Translations under genes and position numbers: made by a program
Shown: piece by piece, positions 1-5,985 of the stretch
How the letters are laid out: every line of letters starts with the position of its first letter
Position numbering within the stretch: the stretch's first letter is position 1
From: Pseudomonadota bacterium
GTDB lineage: Bacteria; Pseudomonadota; Gammaproteobacteria; Enterobacterales; Succinivibrionaceae
Reading direction: 5' to 3'
DNA: 7,641 bases
Assembly (NCBI GenBank): GCA_023460615.1
Contig: JAEWPL010000262.1
Span: 1 to 7,641 of the forward strand
Notes under the pieces: model-generated
What the model was told of the DNA's origin: nothing
The model's database searches: none
What the model saw: the letters and a program-made list of their open reading frames with translations, nothing else

Positions 1-93
1 TAACTTTGAAAGTTCCTCGGCGCAGCATTTTCCGATACCAGAAGAACCACCTACAATTACAATATTTTTTCCTTGATATGAATTTTGAACCAT
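1..93 (-). CDS. SDR-family oxidoreductase, N-terminal fragment
   Basis: Only the first 31 codons are in the window; the gene runs off the low-coordinate edge. ATG at 93-91 opens a frame with a short beta strand (NIVIV) followed by GGSSGIG at residues 15-21, the TGxxxGxG NAD(P)-binding turn of classical short-chain dehydrogenases/reductases, with G in place of the usual T. Such enzymes commonly reduce 3-ketoacyl-carrier-protein intermediates (FabG) or nucleotide-sugar ketones; the catalytic Ser-Tyr-Lys region is outside the window, so the substrate cannot be judged. The start lies 2 nt after the TAA of the preceding ketosynthase, which suggests translational coupling. The nearest SD-like GGAG (108-111) is 14 nt upstream, unusually far. 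Its position right after a ketosynthase suggests it reduces that enzyme's beta-keto product, which is inference. Confidence 0.8.
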   Translation of the reverse strand, partial: MVQNSYQGKNIVIVGGSSGIGKCCAEELSKL

Positions 94-95
94 TA

Positions 96-1193
96 TTATT
101 CTATTGGCTCCACGTAGGCTTCTTCAAATTTACTATCACTTACTTCAATAATAGGCACAATATTCTTTGTTTCGATAGTTATTTCGGCAATTCCCCAAGA
201 CAAACCGACACCAAAAGCACATGTTAACAATTTTAATTTTTTATTTTCTTGATTAGCATATGCATCAGCTATTGTAGTAGTTATAGTTGCCCCATCTGTA
301 TTTCCATACTTGTCAAGAGACATAGGAACCTTAGAAAGATCTACATTCAATCTTTTAGCAATAGTTTTTACTATTTGCTTATTTGCTTGATGTAAGACAA
401 CTCCATCATAATCATCAATGGATTTATGATTAGACTCTAAATAGTTTTTTAAATAATCAACAACAACTGACGTAGCAAAGGATGTAATCTCTATACCATC
501 CATATACTCCCCCGTACCAATTATTGTTCCATTTGGAAGTTTTGCCTTTTTAAATTTTCTCCAACTATTTCTTATACCTAAACTTGGTCTAAATAAATAT
601 TTATATCCAGAACCATCTGTATATAGCTCTGTTTTAAATACATCATCGCCCTGTTTATCTAAAATTGTGGCAGTAGTGGATTCTCCATTTAAGAATTTAT
701 CAGCCTTAAGCAATTCTTCTCTGTTATCAAAGTCACACCAATGAGAATCACCTATAAGCATTAAAACCTTATTTATAGTAGGTTGTTGCATTAGAGATGA
801 GCAAATGCTTAATCCATAAGGAAAAGCCGAACACCCTAAAGGAACATCGAAAGCCATAACATCCTTTCTAAGACCAAGCCTATGTTGAAGTAAGATTGAG
901 TTCGATGTACCTGGATTAAAATCTGGGGTCTGAGTCAAAAATACAACAGCATCAATTTCCTCTGGCTTAATTTCAGCCTTTTTTATTGCTTCAACAGCTG
1001 CAACATATCCAGTATCAGCACAAGTCTGCTCAGTTAAGGAAATGTGACGTTGCGAAATTCCCATTTGTCTAACAAAAGACCTTAAATATGTGTAACTTGG
1101 ACTGTTTGGATCCAAATTAATCTTTTGAATATTTGATGGGACGGCACATGTAAGTGCAGCTATGTGAATTCCGCTATATTGCAACTGTGGCAT
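96..1193 (-). CDS. 3-oxoacyl-ACP synthase III-like protein (KASIII-A)
   Basis: A 365-residue thiolase-fold ketosynthase of the FabH (KASIII) family, which condenses an acyl-CoA or acyl-carrier starter with malonyl-ACP. The catalytic triad is complete: Cys121 in PLGCSAF, His268 in LHQANK and Asn298 in KYGNTDG. Cys-His-Asn is the decarboxylating-condensation set, unlike the Cys-His-Asp of CerJ-type acyl-transferring relatives. The loop that normally reads FGDGAGA reads FLNGESTTA (167-175), an odd change close to the active-site and dimer region. At 365 aa it is longer than typical FabH (about 310-330), with a C-terminal tail of about 30 residues beyond GVGLSWG (328-334). ATG at 1193 is preceded by GGAG with a 9-nt spacer. 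It is closely coupled to the upstream carrier protein (6-nt gap), its likely partner. The QTPD...QHRLGL segment (88-107) matches the partial KASIII at 6756-7641 better than the KASIII at 1433-2527. The family call is firm; the substrate is unknown. Confidence 0.93.
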   Translation of the reverse strand: MPQLQYSGIHIAALTCAVPSNIQKINLDPNSPSYTYLRSFVRQMGISQRHISLTEQTCADTGYVAAVEAIKKAEIKPEEIDAVVFLTQTPDFNPGTSNSILLQHRLGLRKDVMAFDVPLGCSAFPYGLSICSSLMQQPTINKVLMLIGDSHWCDFDNREELLKADKFLNGESTTATILDKQGDDVFKTELYTDGSGYKYLFRPSLGIRNSWRKFKKAKLPNGTIIGTGEYMDGIEITSFATSVVVDYLKNYLESNHKSIDDYDGVVLHQANKQIVKTIAKRLNVDLSKVPMSLDKYGNTDGATITTTIADAYANQENKKLKLLTCAFGVGLSWGIAEITIETKNIVPIIEVSDSKFEEAYVEPIE

Positions 1194-1199
1194 AAACTA

Positions 1200-1418
1200 T
1201 TACTCCATTGTGTCCAAAATGTCTTGAACGGTCTTAAAGCCTCTTACCTGCTCGCCACTGATCTTTTTCCCAAAATCATCTTTCATCATAACAACATATG
1301 ATAGAGCTGAAAGAGAATCCCATTCCTCTACGTCAGATAACAGTGTTTCTGGAGTCAAAGCACCAGAGTCTAAATCCATTATTTCTTCTAACTTTTCTAA
1401 CTTTTCTTTAATTTCCAT
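1200..1418 (-). CDS. Acyl carrier protein (ACP-2)
   Basis: A 72-residue acidic four-helix carrier protein. The phosphopantetheine attachment site is Ser35 in EEWDSLSAL, the DSL motif of ACP/PCP domains; the W before DSL differs from the GLLDSFD site of the other carrier protein here, so the two probably serve different partners. It would hold the growing acyl chain as a thioester in the cytoplasm. I start it at ATG 1418-1416 because GGAG at 1425-1428 sits 6 nt upstream. An in-frame TTG at 1430 would add four residues but overlaps that SD site. It lies 14 nt after the KASIII at 1433-2527 and 6 nt before the KASIII at 96-1193, so it could work with either; the latter coupling is tighter. It needs a 4'-phosphopantetheinyl transferase, and none is visible in the window. 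Confidence 0.92.
   Translation of the reverse strand: MEIKEKLEKLEEIMDLDSGALTPETLLSDVEEWDSLSALSYVVMMKDDFGKKISGEQVRGFKTVQDILDTME
1203..1206 (-). promoter_or_regulatory. Ribosome binding site inside the carrier-protein stop region
   Basis: GGAG formed by the last sense codon (GAG) of the upstream carrier protein and the base before it, 9 nt before the ATG at 1193. Placing the site inside the preceding gene links translation of the carrier protein to that of its neighbouring ketosynthase. Confidence 0.7.
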
Positions 1419-1424
1419 TATTAA

Positions 1425-1428
1425 CTCC
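1425..1428 (-). promoter_or_regulatory. Ribosome binding site that fixes the ACP-2 start
   Basis: GGAG with a 6-nt spacer (TTAATA) before the ATG at 1418. It overlaps the alternative TTG start at 1430, so it supports ATG 1418 as the true initiation codon. Confidence 0.75.
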
Positions 1429-1432
1429 AAAA

Positions 1433-2527
1433 TTAATTACAATATTCAAAAACTCCATTTCCTGGATGTTCAATCAACTCACAAAAGTCAAATTGACCTA
1501 TATTGCAAACTGCACTAGCTAGAGATAGTCCTCCTCCGAATGCAGCTAAACAAACCTTATATTTTTTATCCAACAAGATACTTCCTAAGTTGTAGGCAAT
1601 ATTAACAGGAATTGTTGCACAAGAAGAATTTCCAAATAATTCGCCTATATTATTAAATAATTTAGCTCTTGGGACTTTCATTAAATCAGCTAATTTTTCA
1701 AGCATAAAGCGATTAGGTTGATGAGTTAAAAAATAATCGATATCATTCTTACTTACATTAGCTAATTTACAAACTTGTTCAATTATTGTTGGAACCTCAT
1801 CCATTACAAAATGAAATACTGCAGTTCCATCCATATATAGATTATTTAATGAACGGTAATTACCCATCTCATCTTTATGCATTTTTGCTGTTTCTTCAGA
1901 ACGAGGTAATCTCATACCTCCAGCTTCAGTTATGAGAACTTTTCTTCTTGTTCCATCGTGATAAAAAGAAAAATGGATAGTATCATTTGGATCATTGCTC
2001 TTTGTTACTAGAGCTACCCCTGCTGCATCTCCAATCAAAGGGTATGTATTTCTATCCTTAATATTTGCATAGCAAGCACCACTTTCAGCAGCAATAACTG
2101 CGACCTCTTTCAAACCGGCATTTATTAAGCAAGATGCTTGAAACAGAGCTGAAATGAATCCTGTACAATTCTCATACAAATCTACACAGTGGGTACTAGT
2201 TGAAAGCTTTAAATTACCATGCACTACCTTTGAATTTCCAGGTACAGGATGATCTGCTTGTTGAGCAACAAAAATAATAGCATCTATCGAATCTTTAGAT
2301 ACATAATTATTCTTAATAATGTAATCTAAAGCATATGCACCTAAATCACACAACGTAGTCTTTGGATCAGCGATTCTATGCTCTTTAAAACCCATTACTT
2401 TTGCAAGTTTTCTAGATGAATTTTCAGGAAATGGAAAATACTTTAATTCATCTTCGAAATATGAAACATGTGCAGGTATACATGAACATATACCCCTTAT
2501 GCGAACGCCTGTGATTGAGGAATTCAT
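1433..2527 (-). CDS. 3-oxoacyl-ACP synthase III-like protein (KASIII-B)
   Basis: A 364-residue FabH-family ketosynthase with an intact triad: Cys121 in YENCTGF, His269 in THQPNR and Asn300 in LFGNSS. The glycine-rich loop IGDAAG (165-170) is conserved, unlike in the KASIII at 96-1193. The C-terminal GGGLSLAS (331-338) is the usual end of the thiolase fold, followed by a tail of about 25 residues. The segment before the catalytic Cys (QQADHPVPGN) differs from the QTPD/QSPD form of the other two ketosynthases, so it is a separate subfamily and probably uses another starter or carrier. It lies 17 nt after the DltC-like carrier protein and has the best SD site in the window (AGGTGAT). Inferred role: condense the acyl or aminoacyl group on that carrier with malonyl-ACP, or accept it as starter. 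The substrate cannot be read from sequence by eye. Confidence 0.93.
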   Translation of the reverse strand: MNSSITGVRIRGICSCIPAHVSYFEDELKYFPFPENSSRKLAKVMGFKEHRIADPKTTLCDLGAYALDYIIKNNYVSKDSIDAIIFVAQQADHPVPGNSKVVHGNLKLSTSTHCVDLYENCTGFISALFQASCLINAGLKEVAVIAAESGACYANIKDRNTYPLIGDAAGVALVTKSNDPNDTIHFSFYHDGTRRKVLITEAGGMRLPRSEETAKMHKDEMGNYRSLNNLYMDGTAVFHFVMDEVPTIIEQVCKLANVSKNDIDYFLTHQPNRFMLEKLADLMKVPRAKLFNNIGELFGNSSCATIPVNIAYNLGSILLDKKYKVCLAAFGGGLSLASAVCNIGQFDFCELIEHPGNGVFEYCN

Positions 2528-2530
2528 ATT

Positions 2531-2537
2531 ATCACCT
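2531..2537 (-). promoter_or_regulatory. Strong ribosome binding site for KASIII-B
   Basis: AGGTGAT is a seven-base match to the anti-SD end of 16S rRNA, 3 nt before the ATG at 2527. It is the most canonical SD in the window and may give this ketosynthase a higher translation rate than its neighbours. Confidence 0.75.
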
Positions 2538-2544
2538 AAGAAAC

Positions 2545-2772
2545 TTAGTTACTGTTTTTGATTAGTGTCAATATTGCATCAATTGACTGAAAGTTTTCAG
2601 GCAAAATATCTAATGCGCTAATAGAGATGTTACATTCAGTTTCAATATCTGACACTAACTGTACAATATCAAAACTGTCTAATAAGCCATCAGCTATAAA
2701 ATTATCACTAGATTCAAAATCCATTCCTGGCTGCAATTCTTTTAGCATTTCTAATAGTTTTTCTTTATTCAT
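2545..2772 (-). CDS. DltC-like acyl/aminoacyl carrier protein (ACP-1)
   Basis: A 75-residue carrier protein. The phosphopantetheine Ser33 lies in DGLLDSFDIVQLV (28-40), which closely resembles the GLLDSFGTVELL site I recall for the D-alanyl carrier protein DltC, followed by an acidic helix (SDIETE). That likeness, together with the DltA-type adenylation enzyme at 4455-5978, suggests it carries an aminoacyl or other small acyl group as a thioester. It cannot belong to a classical dlt operon as seen, because no DltB (membrane O-acyltransferase) or DltD is in the window. It sits 20 nt after the AAC(3)-like acyltransferase and 17 nt before a KASIII, both possible partners. ATG at 2772 has a weak GGAAG four bases upstream. 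The carrier-protein call is firm; the cargo is inferred. Confidence 0.92.
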   Translation of the reverse strand: MNKEKLLEMLKELQPGMDFESSDNFIADGLLDSFDIVQLVSDIETECNISISALDILPENFQSIDAILTLIKNSN

Positions 2773-2792
2773 AATACTTCCATAATAAATGA

Positions 2793-3641
2793 CTATTTAA
2801 CACTTACAACTCTTTCATTTTTTGGGTTATAGACTGTATTCTTTTCATTTTCTTTAAAACTGCCATCTGTTAAAAAGTAGATATCTTCTGAAAACAGTTT
2901 TTGCATTGTAGTAAAGGCATCTTTTTCTGAAAAACAGCAAATCTGACCATCACCGTATGGTACTTTGTTTAGCATTCCCAACTTTTCCATTGTGTTATGG
3001 ACTACTGGCACTGGGTTCAACTTACAATTACCATAGGTACTAAAAAGCCAGTATTTTTCACCTGAATGCAAATTACCATCATAATCTATTACGTCTCCTA
3101 CAAATTCCCTATCATATCTATAAGGAACTTTTACGTAAGATTCCATGAAATGGGTATAAGTAAAGCATTCTCTCATATCGGCACCTAGGAACAGAAACTT
3201 TACTTTTTTACCACAGGAGTGAAGTCTGTCGTAATTAGAGTTTTTGCCAATAGAATAGTGGCTTAGGTCATCCACAAGATTTAACCTATCACCTACAACA
3301 TACACTGAAAGCATCGGATCAATTGTCCTTACGCCTTGGATGTTCTTTCGAACAAACTCATTTAAAGCGCCCATTCTAGAAGGAGAATTGATTACGTCGA
3401 AAGATTCATTGTTGCAAAAACTAAATGTAAAAGTAGGAAAAACAACTGTTCTTACACCTAAATTTTCTATGCAAGAATATATTTTTTCTAAAAGAGATTT
3501 CCTTGATAATGCAGGCAAACCAAAAGTCATGTCAGTGTGAATATATAAAACATCACAATCTGAAGCACCTACTTTTCTTAAGGAATCTTCTAGTTGTTCT
3601 GATGAAACATTACCTTGTTTTGAATTAAATAATATTGCCAT
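2793..3641 (-). CDS. AAC(3)-family N-acyltransferase homologue
   Basis: A 282-residue member of the aminoglycoside 3-N-acetyltransferase (antibiotic_NAT) fold. Visible family marks are the strand VLYIHTDM (31-38), FPTFTF (68-73), SRMGAL then VRTIDPMLS (88-93, 104-112), and LGADMRECFTYTHFMES (152-168). The last contains the family's T..H..E signature, with His164 the likely catalytic base and Glu167 beside it. The usual H or N before P in the R..[HN]P..S segment is Asp108 here. Resistance enzymes of this family acetylate an amine from acetyl-CoA. Here the gene sits between an SDR and a carrier protein, so I infer transfer of the cluster's acyl group, possibly straight from ACP, to an amine such as an amino sugar; homologues occur in flagellin-glycan loci. 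ATG 3641 is backed by AGGTG four bases upstream. The family call is strong; acceptor and donor are inferred. Confidence 0.88.
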   Translation of the reverse strand: MAILFNSKQGNVSSEQLEDSLRKVGASDCDVLYIHTDMTFGLPALSRKSLLEKIYSCIENLGVRTVVFPTFTFSFCNNESFDVINSPSRMGALNEFVRKNIQGVRTIDPMLSVYVVGDRLNLVDDLSHYSIGKNSNYDRLHSCGKKVKFLFLGADMRECFTYTHFMESYVKVPYRYDREFVGDVIDYDGNLHSGEKYWLFSTYGNCKLNPVPVVHNTMEKLGMLNKVPYGDGQICCFSEKDAFTTMQKLFSEDIYFLTDGSFKENEKNTVYNPKNERVVSVK

Positions 3642-3702
3642 ATCACACCTAATTTATTAAACACAATTTATCATACATTTCATATAATAAAAAAAACACA
3701 GA
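3642..3702 (-). other. 61-nt intergenic spacer with a weak AT-only hairpin
   Basis: This is the only sizeable gap between genes. It carries the SD of the AAC(3) homologue (AGGTG, 3646-3650), a run of eight T on the coding strand, and an imperfect inverted repeat at 3667-3691: two 10-nt arms around a GAAAT loop, pairing in RNA with two G-U wobbles and no G-C pair. No U-tract follows the hairpin, so it does not look like an intrinsic terminator. No good -35/-10 pair was found. It may be an RNA-processing or stability element, or simply AT-rich chance. Confidence 0.35.
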
Positions 3703-4449
3703 TCAAAACTTTGGGAAATGCTCTCCTCCATCCACACATAAGATTTGGCCTGTTAGGTAAGATGAATCATCTGAAATTAAAAATCTTGCAATTTTTGCAA
3801 CTTCATCAACATCACCTGGTTTTAGCAGTGTTGGAGGATTCCATTGGCTTGATGTGTCGTCACTATTAAATAGTGTTTTAATTATTCTTGTATTAAAAGA
3901 TCCTGGAGAGATAACATTTACTCTTACATCTGGAGCTAATTCGCAAGCTAAAGCTTTTGCTAAACTGTTAATAGCACCTTTACTTGAACAATAATGAGGT
4001 TGATATTTTTTCCCTCCCTCAGAAATAATAGATGAGGTCAAAACAATTGCTTTTAATTGCTTTTGATTTGCTTTTTTCTTTAATAAAGTAGAAATAATTT
4101 CCGTGGCACTGAAATAATTGACATTCATTACTTCTAGGCCAACACTGTACTTTGTTTTTGCTATAGGAAGGACTTCTGTTATTCCAGCAAAATGTAAAAA
4201 TGAATCTACAGTTATACCCTTATTTAGCAAAAATGAAGACAACTCAGCAGCAACATTTTGGGCATTTACAAGATCAAACTGAAAAATTTCGACATTATTA
4301 CCATTTTGTTTGCATTTCTCTGCAACTGTTTCAAGTCTAGTTTTATCTCTGCCATTCAAAATCAAATTATGATCTTTGCTTAACAATAAAGCAGTTGCTT
4401 CTCCCATACCAGAGGAAGCTCCAGTAATTAAAACATATTGTTCACTCAT
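3703..4449 (-). CDS. SDR-family oxidoreductase (FabG-like 3-ketoacyl reductase)
   Basis: A full-length (248-residue) classical short-chain dehydrogenase/reductase. The order is: NAD(P)-binding TGASSGMG (9-16); Asp59-Leu60 in the adenine-binding turn; HFAG (86-89) in place of the usual NNAG; Asn111 in MNVNYF; catalytic Ser139 or Ser140 in LTSSI; Tyr153 and Lys157 in YCSSK; the PG turn at 182-183; and a C-terminal LTGQILCVDGG typical of FabG-like enzymes. Arg34 after the second strand (LNGRD) favours NADPH. Likely reaction: NADPH reduction of a beta-ketoacyl carrier-protein thioester to the beta-hydroxy form, following one of the KASIII enzymes. The start at 4449 has GGAG 10 nt upstream, lying inside the end of the adenylation gene, with a 5-nt intergenic gap, so the two are coupled. 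Family certain; reduction of a nucleotide sugar is a less likely alternative. Confidence 0.92.
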   Translation of the reverse strand: MSEQYVLITGASSGMGEATALLLSKDHNLILNGRDKTRLETVAEKCKQNGNNVEIFQFDLVNAQNVAAELSSFLLNKGITVDSFLHFAGITEVLPIAKTKYSVGLEVMNVNYFSATEIISTLLKKKANQKQLKAIVLTSSIISEGGKKYQPHYCSSKGAINSLAKALACELAPDVRVNVISPGSFNTRIIKTLFNSDDTSSQWNPPTLLKPGDVDEVAKIARFLISDDSSYLTGQILCVDGGEHFPKF

Positions 4450-4454
4450 CTTTG

Positions 4455-5978
4455 CTAGGCTCCAACGTACTTTTCTTTAAGTAAATTTCTGTCAATTTTT
4501 CCATTCGCATTCTTTGGCATCAATTCTAAATATTCAAATTTAGTTGGTACCATATATTTTGGGAGAATTTGCATAATTTGCTTTTGAATATTCCTAGGTA
4601 AAATTGGATGCTCTGATTCATACACTAAAATAATGTCTTTAGTCATTTGGTTATATAGAACACAGCAATTTTTAACAATTTTTAGTTTTTCTACGATAAC
4701 ATGCTCTATTTCAGCTAACTCTATCCTATACCCCATTCTTTTTACAAGTGTATCCTTTCTTCCCTTAAATATATAATTTCCATCTGCTCTCTTAGAGACT
4801 ATGTCACCTGTTTTATATAATATTTCAGGATAATTTGTATTTAATGGATTTTGTACAAAGGCTAAAGATGTTTTCTCCTTATTTGCATAGTATCCCATAG
4901 CAAGAGAGCTTCCTCTAATGCATAATTCTCCTTCTGACTCATCAAGGATTAACTTATTTTCATCATCTAAAACTATAACAGAGGTATTTCTAAAAGGTCT
5001 TCCTATTGGAATTGGGCTAGAGTTATCTAGTTTAGATTTAATCTCGTAAAACAAACAATCCAAAGTAATTTCTATAGGTCCATAAAAATTAGCAAATCTA
5101 CAATTTGGGAGATGTTCGTACCAATAATTAAATTTTGCAGTTGGAAACACTTCGCCTGCAAACCAAACCATACGAAGAGAATTTAAGTCAAAATTTTCTA
5201 ACAAATTCATATTTGCAATGTTTACCATAATGGTTGGAACCCAAAACAAATATGTAACATTTTGAGATTTAATATAGTCCAATAGTTTTGCAGGAAAAGC
5301 CGCATACATTTCTGGGATAACACACAACGTACTTCCCCAACACGCCATCATGCATAGTTCAAAGCTGTATATATCAAATACTGTTGGAGATAGACTTCCT
5401 ATAATTTCTTGATCTGAAATTAATTTTTCATAACGTACAGCTTCGATAAAATCAATAAAGCTTCGGTGATTCAAAACAACAGCTTTTGGTAAACCAGTTG
5501 ATCCCGAAGTATTTATTACACAGAGAGGATCCATGTCAATACGATCTTTTAATGCTGAAAAGCTATAGGTACAAGGTTCTGGTAAAGAATAATTAACATC
5601 AAAACAATTAATAAATCTTATATTTGATGCATTTTCAAAATTATATTTAGCAAATGATAAGATACATGCAGGTTTTACTTGATTGATTATAGCTTCTTTT
5701 CTTTTTGGTGGATTATTCACATCTAAATTCATATACGCATTGCCACTATACATAATGGCAAAATCAGCTACAACAGATTCAATTGACTTTGGACACAATA
5801 CTCCTATCACAGAATTTGTAATATGTAATTCATTAGAAATATAAGCGGCTAGGCTAAGGATTCTGTCATGCAACTGCTTAAAGGTAATATTTCCAGTTGT
5901 ATCTTGTACTGCAATTCGTTCTGAAAATTTTTCTAAATTTTCTTCAAAATACTCAACAATGTTTATGTGATAACTCAT
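4455..5978 (-). CDS. Stand-alone adenylation enzyme (DltA/amino-acid-activating type)
   Basis: A 507-residue ANL-superfamily ligase, the length of DltA (about 500 aa), with no fused carrier or condensation domain. It uses ATP to make an acyl-AMP and then loads a phosphopantetheine thiol. Motifs in order: A3 NTSGSTGLPKAV (156-167); A4 VFDIYSFE (200-207); GE (275-276); A5 FYGPIE (298-303, normally YGPTE); A7 YKTGD (388-392); A8 GRKDTLVKRMGYRIELAEIE (406-425); and A10 Lys494 in ANGKIDR. Asp202 of A4 is the residue that binds the alpha-amino group in amino-acid-activating domains, which favours an amino acid substrate over a fatty acid. Hand alignment to GrsA gives pocket residues D-I-F-F-W-A-F-L-D-K; the bulky side chains suggest a small substrate, but this is tentative. 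Probable partner: the DltC-like carrier at 2545-2772. ATG 5978 has AGGA five bases upstream and follows the esterase by 7 nt. Confidence 0.9.
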   Translation of the reverse strand: MSYHINIVEYFEENLEKFSERIAVQDTTGNITFKQLHDRILSLAAYISNELHITNSVIGVLCPKSIESVVADFAIMYSGNAYMNLDVNNPPKRKEAIINQVKPACILSFAKYNFENASNIRFINCFDVNYSLPEPCTYSFSALKDRIDMDPLCVINTSGSTGLPKAVVLNHRSFIDFIEAVRYEKLISDQEIIGSLSPTVFDIYSFELCMMACWGSTLCVIPEMYAAFPAKLLDYIKSQNVTYLFWVPTIMVNIANMNLLENFDLNSLRMVWFAGEVFPTAKFNYWYEHLPNCRFANFYGPIEITLDCLFYEIKSKLDNSSPIPIGRPFRNTSVIVLDDENKLILDESEGELCIRGSSLAMGYYANKEKTSLAFVQNPLNTNYPEILYKTGDIVSKRADGNYIFKGRKDTLVKRMGYRIELAEIEHVIVEKLKIVKNCCVLYNQMTKDIILVYESEHPILPRNIQKQIMQILPKYMVPTKFEYLELMPKNANGKIDRNLLKEKYVGA

Positions 5979-5985
5979 ATTTTTC

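Noticed and set aside
6..227. Plus-strand open frame of 73 codons over the ends of the SDR and KASIII-A genes
   Set aside because: Antisense to two well-supported genes, no SD-like site or recognisable protein; a shadow frame.
1419..1430. TTG at 1430 as the start of ACP-2
   Set aside because: The TTG overlaps the GGAG that is ideally spaced for the ATG at 1418, and the four extra residues add nothing to the carrier-protein fold.
3340..3540. Plus-strand open frame of 66 codons inside the AAC(3) homologue
   Set aside because: Fully antisense to a gene with strong family motifs; composition follows the opposite strand.
2793..3641. Aminoglycoside resistance gene on a mobile element
   Set aside because: No transposase, inverted repeats or composition shift nearby; the context is an acyl-assembly operon.
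3642..3702. Internal promoter or rho-independent terminator in the 61-nt gap
   Set aside because: TATGAT occurs but has no acceptable -35 at 16-18 nt, and the AT-only hairpin is not followed by a U-tract on the coding strand.
96..4449. Housekeeping fatty acid synthesis (fab) operon
   Set aside because: FabH is normally single and accompanied by FabD, FabF and FabZ; here there are three KASIIIs, an adenylation enzyme and an AAC(3) homologue instead.
2545..5978. A classical dlt (teichoic acid D-alanylation) operon
   Set aside because: Only DltA-like and DltC-like proteins are present, separated by an SDR and an acyltransferase; no DltB or DltD membrane proteins, and three ketosynthases are not part of that pathway.
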